Source: an uncultured Francisella sp. (GTDB taxonomy: Bacteria; Pseudomonadota; Gammaproteobacteria; Burkholderiales; Neisseriaceae). From it: DNA of 13,041 nucleotides. The position numbers were made by a program, and so were the translations under genes. Shown one piece after another: positions 7,587 through 13,041 of this stretch. Location: the NCBI GenBank assembly GCA_905373555.1, contig CAJPTP010000011.1, positions 1-13,041 of the forward strand, written 5' to 3'. The stretch's first letter is position 1, and every line of letters starts with the position of its first letter. The notes beneath the pieces were generated by a model. That model worked only from the letters and a program-made list of their open reading frames with translations. It made no database searches and was not told the DNA's origin.

Positions 7587-7615
7587 ATTCTAGTCCGCGG
7601 TTTTGGGCTTGTCAA
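7587..7615 (-). promoter_or_regulatory. Near-consensus sigma-70 promoter of the Pro(CGG)-Arg-His tRNAs
   Basis: On the minus strand TTGACA (7610-7615) is a perfect -35 box and TAGAAT (7587-7592) a five-of-six -10 box, with an ideal 17-base spacer. The mature 5' end of tRNA-Pro(CGG) is 16 bases past the -10 box. The discriminator (CCGCGC) is GC-rich, which is typical of stable-RNA promoters under stringent control. Confidence 0.9.
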
Positions 7616-7704
7616 GCAAAGCGGGAATGATTTGCCCGCAAAGCGAAAAAAAAAAGGGCAAGCGGCAACAAAAGCGCATCAGAAACCGGCGTTGAGCAAG
7701 AGCG

Positions 7705-7731
7705 AAAAAAAAACGCCGAAACGGCGTTTTT
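7705..7731 (-). terminator. Intrinsic terminator after tRNA-Pro(TGG)
   Basis: A 10-bp stem (7722-7731 with 7709-7718) with loop TTT is followed on the minus strand by nine T residues (7705-7713, partly in the stem). It lies just after the tRNA-Pro(TGG) 3' end, so that gene has its own transcription unit. The symmetric A/T arms would also work on the plus strand. Confidence 0.88.
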
Positions 7732-7738
7732 GAAGAAT

Positions 7739-7815
7739 TGGTCGAGGCGGCGGGATTTGAACTCGCGACCCTCTGCTCCCAAAGCAGATGCGCTACCGGA
7801 CTGCGCTACGCCTCG
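7739..7815 (-). tRNA. tRNA-Pro (anticodon TGG)
   Basis: Acceptor CGAGGCG (7809-7815) pairs with CGCCTCG (7743-7749), with discriminator A and encoded CCA (7739-7741). The anticodon stem TCTGC/GCAGA encloses loop TTTGGGA, giving TGG (7779-7781), the essential proline tRNA able to read all or most CCN codons by wobble. It has its own promoter at 7862-7891 and a terminator at 7705-7731. Confidence 0.97.
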
Positions 7816-7861
7816 AAAAGAAGCCGACGCTTTGCGTCATCGCGACGGCCAAGAAACGCGG

Positions 7862-7891
7862 ATTATACGGCCTTTTTTTGAAAAATGAAAA
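7862..7891 (-). promoter_or_regulatory. Promoter of tRNA-Pro(TGG)
   Basis: The -10 box TATAAT (7862-7867) is a perfect match on the minus strand. A weak -35 candidate, TTTTCA (7886-7891), lies 18 bases upstream, with an A/T-rich spacer. The discriminator starts CCGCG as at the other tRNA promoter. Confidence 0.65.
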
Positions 7892-8187
7892 GCAGTGGAA
7901 TGAGAAAGCCCGGAAAAAAACCGGGAAATAAGGAAAGCCGGGAGGGGGAGTCAAATAAAAAGGGGCGTCAAAGCGCGCGTCGGTTGGCTGCGCTTGCGCT
8001 GCGGGGCAATGCGATTGGAACGGCGGCTTGCGGCGCCGAACGTTGGCGGTTGAGCGTTTTGGGGAGAGTCGGCGCCGTTTTCAGGCCGCCCGGCAAAGAG
8101 AGCGGGGGCTTTCGAGCGGGGCAATTCAAGCCCCTGCGCAAACGCCTTTGGCCGCAGAAGCGAAGGCGGCTTGGGCGTCGGGCGCGT
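7892..8187. other. Gene-free gap between tRNA-Pro(TGG) and the hslR promoter
   Basis: No recognisable gene on either strand. The left part is A-rich and includes a short hairpin (CCCGG at 7909-7913 with CCGGG at 7921-7925, A7 loop). The right part is GC-rich. This is a divergent region: the tRNA promoter faces left and hslR faces right. I see no convincing RNA gene. Confidence 0.5.
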
Positions 8188-8193
8188 TATAAT
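8188..8193 (+). promoter_or_regulatory. Candidate -10 box for hslR-ubiM
   Basis: A perfect TATAAT lies 75 bases before the hslR start in otherwise GC-rich DNA. No good -35 sequence lies 16-18 bases upstream, so the promoter may need an activator or an alternative sigma factor. Confidence 0.5.
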
Positions 8194-8267
8194 TCGGCGC
8201 ATCGCCGGCCTTGCGCCGAGGCGGCTCGGGCGCGGGTTTGGGGCGCAGGGCCGCTTGGGGAAACGCG

Positions 8268-8660
8268 ATGGCTTCGACCGAGGAAATGCGGCTGGACAAG
8301 TGGCTGTGGGCCGCCCGGTTTTACAAGACGCGCGCTTTGGCGCAAAAAAACATTGAGCTTGGCCGGGTCAAGCTCAACGGCCGCGAGCCCAAGCGCTCGG
8401 CGGGCGTGCGGACGGGCGATGTTCTGGAGCTGAGGATCAACGCCCTTCCCTACGAGATCACGGTGGCGGGCTTGAATCCGCAACGGCGCGGCGCCGCCGA
8501 GGCTCGGGCGCTGTACGTCGAAACCCCCGAGTCGGCCGCGCGGCGCGAGGCGGCGCGCTTGGCGATCAAAGCCTCGCGCATCGAGACGGATTACAAGTTC
8601 GGCAAGCCCACGAAAAAGGATCGCCGCGAGATCGAGGCGTTCAAAAACACTTGGCGCTAG
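8268..8660 (+). CDS. hslR: Heat shock protein 15 (HslR), S4-domain ribosome rescue factor
   Basis: Hsp15 binds free 50S subunits that still carry a peptidyl-tRNA and helps recycle them after heat stress. The protein has 130 residues, matching E. coli HslR (133). An S4 RNA-binding domain occupies about 7-66, starting with the hallmark RLDKWLWAARFYKTRALA; the conserved RR and ETPES segments and a basic C-terminal tail (KKDRREIEAFK) follow. I chose the ATG at 8268 because GGGGAA lies at a normal distance. A second in-frame ATG at 8286 has its purine-rich site too close. The gene leads a probable operon with ubiM, 67 bases downstream. A TATAAT box lies 75 bases upstream. The high content of Arg, Lys and Ala fits an RNA-binding protein. 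Confidence 0.93.
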   Translation: MASTEEMRLDKWLWAARFYKTRALAQKNIELGRVKLNGREPKRSAGVRTGDVLELRINALPYEITVAGLNPQRRGAAEARALYVETPESAARREAARLAIKASRIETDYKFGKPTKKDRREIEAFKNTWR

Positions 8661-8727
8661 CGCCGCAAACGGCGCCGCGCCGGCCAAGCCGCAGGGCGAT
8701 GGCTTGCGGCGGCGAGGAGCACAAAAC

Positions 8728-9912
8728 ATGCGACATATCCGTGACATCGTCGTGGTCGGGGCCGGCCCCGCGGGGCTGTGTTTCGCCCGCGCGCTGGACG
8801 GCTCGGATCTGACCGTCGCCGCGGTCGAAAAAAGCCCCGCGGAGGTCTTGGCCAACCCGCCCTTCGACGCGAGGGAAATCGCCTTGACCCATCCCTCTCG
8901 GCGCCTGTTGTCGGAGTTGGGCGTGTGGGATTTGATTCCCGACGAGGAAAAATACCGTTTGCGCGACGCCGACGTGTACGACGGCATGTCCGACTTCAAG
9001 CTGCATTTCCCCCAGCCGCGCAAAGCGTTGGGCGAGGAAACGGATCGTTTGGGCTATTTGGCGCCCAACCATCTGATCCGCAAGGCCGCCTATGAGGCCG
9101 TCAAGGATCAGCGCGCGTTTGATCTGATGGCGGGCAGGGAAGTGGTGGGCCTAAGCTTCACGGATCGCTCCGTCGTGGCCAAGCTCGACGACGGCGATGA
9201 AATCGAGGCGTCTTTGCTGGTGTGCGCCGACAGCCGCTTTTCCAAAACGCGCCAGATGGCGGGCATTCCCGCCGACACGCACCAGTTCGGCCGCACGGTC
9301 GTGTGCTTTCGGGCCAAGCATGAGCTGGCCAACGAAAGCACGGCCAACGAGTGCTTCCACTACGGCCGCACCTTGGCGATTTTGCCTTTGAGCGAGCATC
9401 TTTCGAGCATGGTCGTGACCATGGATTCGGATCGGATCGGCAAGCTGTTGGCCATGAACGACGAGCAGCTCGCCCAAGACATTTACGCCGAGACGAAAGG
9501 ACGTTTGGGCAAGATTGAGATCGCGAGCGAGCGCTGCGTGTACCCGCTGGTCGGCGTTCACGCCCGGCGCTTCTACGGCCGCCGCGTCGCCTTGATCGGC
9601 GACGCGGCCGTGGGCATGCATCCCGTCACGGCCCACGGCTTCAACCTGGGGCTGATGAGCGTGGGCAGCCTCTCGCGGCTGGTCAGGCGCGAGCGCAAGA
9701 TGGGCCGCGACGTCGGCTCCGCCTCCATGTTGGCGAAATACAACGTCAGGCACATGGCGCGCACCCGCCCGCTTTACCACGGCACGAACTTCGTCGTCAA
9801 ACTGTTCACCGACGAGCGCGCCCCGGCCAAGGCGATGCGCCGCGCGGTGCTGCGGGCGAGCAACGTCTGCCCTCCGGTCAAGGCGATCATTTCCAAGCAG
9901 CTCACGGGTTAG
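8728..9912 (+). CDS. ubiM: FAD-dependent ubiquinone-biosynthesis hydroxylase, UbiM type
   Basis: This is a class A flavoprotein monooxygenase of the UbiH/UbiF/VisC/COQ6 family, which hydroxylates the ring of a ubiquinone precursor. The closest match I recognise is UbiM (5-demethoxyubiquinol 5-hydroxylase). It has 394 residues, a normal length. The FAD Rossmann motif GAGPAG is at 11-16, the second flavin motif CADSRF at 166-171 (the family's usual D-G is D-S here), and the third, GDAAVGMHPVTAHGFNLGL, at 291-309. UbiM-like text includes FDAREIALTHPSRRLLSELG and YLAPNHLIRKAAYEAV. The ATG at 8728 has a strong AGGAG eight bases upstream; the in-frame TTG 24 bases earlier is rejected. It follows hslR and ends at a shared terminator. 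UbiM can be broad in which ring carbon it hydroxylates, so the exact position is uncertain. Confidence 0.82.
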   Translation: MRHIRDIVVVGAGPAGLCFARALDGSDLTVAAVEKSPAEVLANPPFDAREIALTHPSRRLLSELGVWDLIPDEEKYRLRDADVYDGMSDFKLHFPQPRKALGEETDRLGYLAPNHLIRKAAYEAVKDQRAFDLMAGREVVGLSFTDRSVVAKLDDGDEIEASLLVCADSRFSKTRQMAGIPADTHQFGRTVVCFRAKHELANESTANECFHYGRTLAILPLSEHLSSMVVTMDSDRIGKLLAMNDEQLAQDIYAETKGRLGKIEIASERCVYPLVGVHARRFYGRRVALIGDAAVGMHPVTAHGFNLGLMSVGSLSRLVRRERKMGRDVGSASMLAKYNVRHMARTRPLYHGTNFVVKLFTDERAPAKAMRRAVLRASNVCPPVKAIISKQLTG

Positions 9913-9936
9913 CCGTCATTCGCTTCGACCGATTGG

Positions 9937-9971
9937 AAACAAAAAACCTCGCCCTGCGAGGTTTTTTGTTT
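9937..9971. terminator. Bidirectional terminator between ubiM and dapE
   Basis: A perfect 16-bp stem (9937-9952 with 9956-9971) with loop CCT has A-rich and T-rich ends, so a T-run follows the GC core in both directions. It ends ubiM on the plus strand 24 bases after the stop and can end dapE on the minus strand. Confidence 0.93.
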
Positions 9972-10057
9972 GCGATTTTTTTGTTTGCTTGCCAATTTTT
10001 TTTCCTTCGCCGCGCCTGCGGCGCATCGGCCGGCGCCCGCGCGGTCTCGCCGCGGCT

Positions 10058-11323
10058 TCAGCGGCTCCCCATAAACAAAATTTCAAGCAGATTGAAATAG
10101 GCGTCGCTCAAAGCGCCGAGCTCCGCGATGGAGACTTGCTCGTCGATTTGGTGGATGCGGTCGTTGCGCGTCCCCAGCTCGATCAGCTCGTCGGCCATGT
10201 CCTTGACGAAGCGCCCATCCGACGTGCCGCCGCCCGTGTCGAGCTTGGCTTTCGCGCCCATGCTGCGCTCGATGGCCGAAAGCGCCGCCCGCGTGAGCCG
10301 GCCCGGAGCCGTGACGAAGGGTTTGCCCGACAGCCGCCACGAAAACTCAACCTCGGCGCCGCAGTTTTGGAAAGCATCCTCGACCGCCTTTTTGAGCCCG
10401 TCCTCGCTTTGGGCGGCGCCGAAGCGGAAGTTGAAACGCGCCTCCATGGTCGCCGGGATGACGTTCGAGGCGCCGGTTCCGGCTTTGATTTCGGTGATCT
10501 GGAAAGACGTGGGGGAAAAATTGGCGTCGCCCTCGTCGAAGACCGTCGCGCACAGTTTGGCCAAAGGCGCCATGCCCCGATGGATGGGGTTGTTCGCCAA
10601 ATGCGGGTAGGCCACGTGGCCTTGCTTGCCGATGATTTTTGCGCTGCCCAACAGCGATCCGCGCCGGCCGTTTTTGACGACGTCGCCGGGCGTTTGTCCG
10701 CAGGTGGGCTCCCCCACGAGACACCAATCGGCTCGCTCGCCTCGCTCGATCAGGGCGCGGACGGTCGGCGCCGTGCCGTCGAATCCGTCTCCCTCTTCGT
10801 CGGATGTGAGCAGCAAGGCGACGCTGCCCGGAGCCTTCGGGTGGGTTTGGGCAAAGCGGGCCGCCGCGACGCAAAAGCAAGCCAAGCCGGATTTCATGTC
10901 TTGCGCGCCGCGGCCGCGCAAGACGTCGCCGTCGACGGTCGGCTCGAACGGCGGGCTGGCCCACGCGCTTTCGTCCCCGGGCGGAACCACGTCGGTGTGG
11001 CCCGCGAAGACAAAAAGGGGCCGGGAGTTCCCGCGGCGCAGCCAACTGTTGGTCGTTTCGCCCCGGTCGAAGCGCTCCCGCGCAAAGCCAAATGGGCGCA
11101 GGTAGGCCTCCACGACGTCTTGGCAGCCCGCGTCCTGGGGCGTGATCGACCGCCGCGAGATCAATTCGCGCAGCAGCGCCAGCGTCTGCTCCGCGCTTGC
11201 GCCGGCGCCGCGATCGGGGCCCAATCCGGGCCGCCTGTCGCATGCGCCTTGGCCTTCGTTGCCTTCGTTGCCTTTTTTTCCTTCTTGGCCGTTTGGGCCG
11301 CTGTTGCGTTGTTCTTTTTGCAT
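10058..11323 (-). CDS. dapE: Succinyl-diaminopimelate desuccinylase
   Basis: DapE is a di-zinc M20 peptidase-family enzyme that hydrolyses N-succinyl-LL-diaminopimelate, giving diaminopimelate for peptidoglycan and lysine. From the ATG at 11321-11323 it has 421 residues, against about 375 usually. The extra length is an N-terminal stretch (about 1-42) rich in Gly, Asn, Lys and Arg; homology begins near ASAEQTLALLRELISRRSI. Zinc ligands and catalytic residues fall as expected: H109 and D111 in GHTDVVP, D142 in RGAQDMKSG, E176/E177 in SDEEGDG, E205 in GEPT, H391 in RIHQIDE. The dimerisation domain is about 220-330. The Shine-Dalgarno is weak, but no other ATG lies nearer the conserved start. 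A 9-bp tandem repeat and an A7 run lie in the extension. A TTGACG -35-like box lies at 11430-11435, without a good -10. The gene is convergent with ubiM. Confidence 0.93.
   Translation of the reverse strand: MQKEQRNSGPNGQEGKKGNEGNEGQGACDRRPGLGPDRGAGASAEQTLALLRELISRRSITPQDAGCQDVVEAYLRPFGFARERFDRGETTNSWLRRGNSRPLFVFAGHTDVVPPGDESAWASPPFEPTVDGDVLRGRGAQDMKSGLACFCVAAARFAQTHPKAPGSVALLLTSDEEGDGFDGTAPTVRALIERGERADWCLVGEPTCGQTPGDVVKNGRRGSLLGSAKIIGKQGHVAYPHLANNPIHRGMAPLAKLCATVFDEGDANFSPTSFQITEIKAGTGASNVIPATMEARFNFRFGAAQSEDGLKKAVEDAFQNCGAEVEFSWRLSGKPFVTAPGRLTRAALSAIERSMGAKAKLDTGGGTSDGRFVKDMADELIELGTRNDRIHQIDEQVSIAELGALSDAYFNLLEILFMGSR
11252..11278 (-). repeat. 9-bp tandem repeat in the 5' end of dapE
   Basis: Two exact copies of GCCTTCGTT (11252-11260, 11261-11269) are followed by a degenerate third unit ending in a T7 run (11272-11278), which reads as A7 in dapE. 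In frame it encodes a Gly-Lys-Lys-Gly-Asn-Glu-Gly-Asn-Glu-Gly run. Copy-number change of the 9-bp unit would not shift the frame; slippage in the A7 run would. Confidence 0.8.
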
Positions 11324-12198
11324 GAGATTGTCTTTGGGTGTGTTTGCGAGGCGCGGATCAAGCAAGGGCCGCGAAGCGCGCGGCGCCTTGGGCGTTTTGA
11401 CCCGGGAAGCATCGCATTTTTGGTTGAATCGTCAAATTATTGGGGCGCGTTGGCCCATATGGCCCGCTCTAGCGCGAAGCGAGGCGGCATGGGGCTCGCC
11501 TGCGGCCTGACGCCTCAAGCTTCCGGGCGCTCGGGAGTGAACCCGGTCTTGGGCAACCGGCGGGCGAACCGACAGCGAAGATCCGAGTCATTGTCCATGC
11601 GCGCAATGAAACGACGCAAAACGGCGCCGGGGCGGCCGACCAACCGGCCGACGCCGATTCAATGCGCGCGGGTTCGCATAGCAAGCCGGCATGACATTGA
11701 GGCAAGAGCGCAACATGGCCGTTCGCCGGACAAAGGGATGACGGCTCAACGATCGGCCGGCGCTTTGATTGGCGGGGTAATCCGCCGCCCTGTCCCAATG
11801 CAAGGCAAGAACCCATGAACCGCCGATTCGCATGCATTCGCCCCGGGCGCTTGGCGCCAAACGCCGTTCAACGTCTTTGAAGCCGTTCAATGCGTTTCAA
11901 AAGATCGCAAGGCGCGGGCAATCTCGACAAATTTCGACAAGATATTCCCCATCCGCCGCAATGTCCGGCCCCATTGCGGCCACGCCCGCGCGCTTGGTTC
12001 AATTTGTCGCTTTGATGCGGCTGCCTTGAGCGCCGACAGAGAAAAACGGCGCTCAACGGTCGATCCCGGGTCAAGCATGCGCGGGCAATTGCGACCGGCC
12101 TTGGCCGAAAGATCCCAAGGTTAGCCGCAACGCCTTGTTCCAAATGAATTTCGGCCGTTGAGTCGGTTTTGGGCGCGAAAAGTTAACCTGCGGCGCAA
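11324..12198. other. Long gene-free gap between dapE and the nsrR promoter
   Basis: About 875 bases (to nsrR, 988) without a recognisable gene; short open frames on both strands lack homology, ribosome sites and neighbours. Visible structure includes a TTGACG box facing dapE (11430-11435), a TTGGCGCCAA palindrome (11851-11860), tandem repeats (11863-11940), and a hairpin with 10-bp arms (12026-12035 with 12047-12056). It could be a decayed gene, a regulatory region or an unrecognised RNA gene; I cannot decide from the sequence. Confidence 0.5.
11863..11940. repeat. Two adjacent tandem repeats
   Basis: A 19-bp unit starting GCCGTTCAA occurs twice head to tail (11863-11881, 11882-11900) with 15 of 19 bases identical. 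Twenty bases further, a 10-bp unit AT(C/T)TCGACAA occurs twice head to tail (11921-11930, 11931-11940) with one difference. The 10-bp period would put both copies on the same face of the helix, which suits protein binding, but no function is shown. Confidence 0.65.
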
Positions 12199-12207
12199 TG
12201 GTACAAT
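12199..12207 (+). promoter_or_regulatory. Extended -10 promoter for nsrR
   Basis: TGGTACAAT is an extended -10 element (TGn plus a five-of-six TATAAT match). No good -35 box is needed for this class and none is obvious. The predicted start near 12214 leaves a leader of about 98 bases before nsrR. Confidence 0.55.
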
Positions 12208-12311
12208 GTTTGGAGCAGGCGGATTGTTCTTTCACAATTTTGGCATTTCGGAAATCGCGGAGGCGGCGTCTCCCGAATCGTCCGCGTCGCGCTTTTTTGG
12301 GCTCCGACAGC

Positions 12312-12788
12312 ATGTATTTGACTCAGCAAACCGATTATGCCTTGCGCGTGTTGATGTATTTGGCGATCAATAAGGGCCGCCAGGTCAACATTGGCTTGAT
12401 CGCCCGCGCTTACGGCATTTCCCACAGCAACTTGATGAAGGTTGTGACCAAGCTCACGAAGACCGGCTGCGTATGCAGCACCAGAGGAAAAAACGGCGGG
12501 TTGGTTTTGGGCAAGGACCCTTCGGAAATTCGCATCGGCCAAATCGTCAAAAGTTTGGAAGACGTGCGCATGGTTTCTTGCATCGACCCCGGGGGCCGGC
12601 ATTGCATTATTTATGGCTCGTGCCGTTTGGGAGGGATTTTCGAGGCCGCCTTGGAGTCTTTTTTCGCCAAGCTCGACGAATACACCTTAGCCGATTTGGC
12701 GGCGCCCAATCGGGGGTTGGAGCTTTTGGACGAGACCAGCGAGATTTTCAAGCGCATGCGCGAGGCCGAGTCGGCGCGCAAAGGCTGA
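12312..12788 (+). CDS. nsrR: NsrR-like Rrf2 family iron-sulfur transcriptional regulator
   Basis: This is a winged-helix DNA-binding repressor of the Rrf2 family, most like NsrR, which holds an iron-sulfur cluster and releases DNA when nitric oxide attacks it. It has 158 residues (E. coli NsrR 141; the extra length is a C-terminal tail). The N terminus MYLTQQTDYALRVLMYLA, the helix-turn-helix region about 27-50 and the wing TRGKNGGLVLGK (57-68) match the family. The probable cluster ligands are C90, C98 and C104, spaced C-X7-C-X5-C, followed by the characteristic LDEYTLADL (about 126-134). The ATG at 12312 begins the conserved sequence; a longer frame from 12198 adds unrelated residues and overlaps the promoter, and is rejected. 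The Shine-Dalgarno is weak. The gene is monocistronic with its own terminator. Other Rrf2 regulators such as IscR or RsrR are less likely. Confidence 0.87.
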   Translation: MYLTQQTDYALRVLMYLAINKGRQVNIGLIARAYGISHSNLMKVVTKLTKTGCVCSTRGKNGGLVLGKDPSEIRIGQIVKSLEDVRMVSCIDPGGRHCIIYGSCRLGGIFEAALESFFAKLDEYTLADLAAPNRGLELLDETSEIFKRMREAESARKG

Positions 12789-12836
12789 AGCGCAATGCGC
12801 CCGCCAAGGCGGCGCGCGAGGCGGCCTGTCAAATCG

Positions 12837-12871
12837 ACAAAGCGCGGGGCTCCCCGCGCTTTGTTTTTTTT
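12837..12871 (+). terminator. Intrinsic terminator after nsrR
   Basis: A perfect 12-bp stem (12837-12848 with 12853-12864), loop GCTC, is followed by eight T residues (12864-12871) on the plus strand, 48 bases after the nsrR stop. It is a strong rho-independent terminator and separates nsrR from the convergent ridA-like gene. Confidence 0.95.
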
Positions 12872-12964
12872 CCCCCCCCATCGCCGCTTCGCCCGCGGTT
12901 TCCGATCGTTTGGCGTTTGCGGCGGGATGGAGGGGCGAATGCCCAACGGCGTTGCCCCGCAAGC

Positions 12965-13041
12965 TTATTTTTTGGCCGGCAGATGCAAAATCGCCTCAGC
13001 CTCGACCATGGCGCCTTTGGGCAGGGCGCTGACCTGCACCG
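12965..13041 (-). CDS. RidA family enamine/imine deaminase (C-terminal end only)
   Basis: Only the last 24 codons and the TAA stop are in the window; the rest lies beyond the right edge. The sequence VQVSALPKGAMVEAEAILHL has the RidA/YjgF/UK114 C-terminal pattern, in which the alanine-leucine-proline-(K/R)-G segment and a following V-E-x-E strand are conserved. RidA hydrolyses reactive enamine/imine intermediates made by PLP enzymes such as threonine dehydratase, preventing damage. Which RidA subgroup this is cannot be told, because the key arginine is outside or too close to the edge. It is convergent with nsrR. Confidence 0.75.
   Translation of the reverse strand, partial: VQVSALPKGAMVEAEAILHLPAKK

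Noticed and set aside
7240..7815. Integration site of a mobile element at the tRNA cluster
   Set aside because: No integrase, no duplicated tRNA 3' end and no foreign-looking genes lie next to any of the four tRNAs.
10004..10030. GC hairpin near 10013-10024 as a dapE terminator
   Set aside because: On the minus strand it is followed by an A-run, not a T-run. The stem at 9937-9971 is a far better terminator.
9989..11818. 609-residue open frame on the plus strand
   Set aside because: It lies opposite dapE, whose zinc ligands and full-length homology are clear. The plus-strand product is Arg/Ala-rich without recognisable domains, as expected for an antisense frame in GC-rich DNA.
11863..11940. 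CRISPR array
   Set aside because: Only two copies of each unit, imperfect, with no spacers and no cas genes.
12198..12311. Upstream start for nsrR
   Set aside because: The ATG at 12198 overlaps the extended -10 box, and the extra residues have no similarity to Rrf2 proteins.

Overview
The window is a GC-rich stretch of proteobacterial chromosome, most likely from a betaproteobacterium. That placement is an inference from protein resemblance (PotGHI, a UbiM-type ubiquinone hydroxylase, DapE, a NsrR-like Rrf2 regulator) and from the Pro/Arg/His tRNA cluster. I cannot name a genus. I see no phage, plasmid, insertion-sequence or CRISPR signature. Most genes are core or widely shared functions, so this looks like ordinary chromosome, with interest mainly in the intergenic regulatory DNA.

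Layout, left to right. From 1 to 3179, on the minus strand, is a tight potG-potH-potI operon for an ABC polyamine (putrescine-type) importer; potI is cut by the window edge and no potF binding-protein gene lies upstream of potG. Its leader (3180-3339) has a possible sigma-70 promoter followed almost at once by an intrinsic terminator hairpin, so the operon may be attenuated. Next, also on the minus strand, come metY (O-acetylhomoserine sulfhydrylase, 3474-4751) and typA/bipA (ribosome-associated GTPase, 4915-6723), separated by two consecutive strong hairpins. After a GC-rich gene-free gap, positions 7240-7815 hold four minus-strand tRNA genes, all with encoded CCA: His(GTG), Arg(TCT), Pro(CGG) and Pro(TGG). 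A near-consensus promoter precedes Pro(CGG) and probably drives the Pro(CGG)-Arg-His trio. Pro(TGG) has its own promoter and a strong terminator.

On the plus strand, hslR (Hsp15, 8268-8660) and ubiM (8728-9912) are co-oriented and end at a perfect 16-bp bidirectional terminator shared with the convergent minus-strand dapE (10058-11323). A gap of nearly 1 kb (11324-12311) follows without a recognisable gene but with tandem repeats and hairpins. It leads to an extended -10 promoter and nsrR (12312-12788, plus strand), a [2Fe-2S]/[4Fe-4S]-type Rrf2 regulator that probably senses nitric oxide. A strong terminator follows, and then the 3' end of a minus-strand ridA-family gene.

How the genes fit together: they serve polyamine uptake, methionine and lysine/peptidoglycan precursor synthesis, translation-stress handling (TypA, Hsp15), ubiquinone synthesis and nitrosative-stress regulation, with no single dedicated pathway. 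I found no convincing undescribed multi-gene system. The best leads are the promoter-terminator arrangement ahead of potG, the repeat-bearing gap upstream of nsrR, a palindrome in the nsrR leader, and the low-complexity N-terminal extensions of PotG and DapE.
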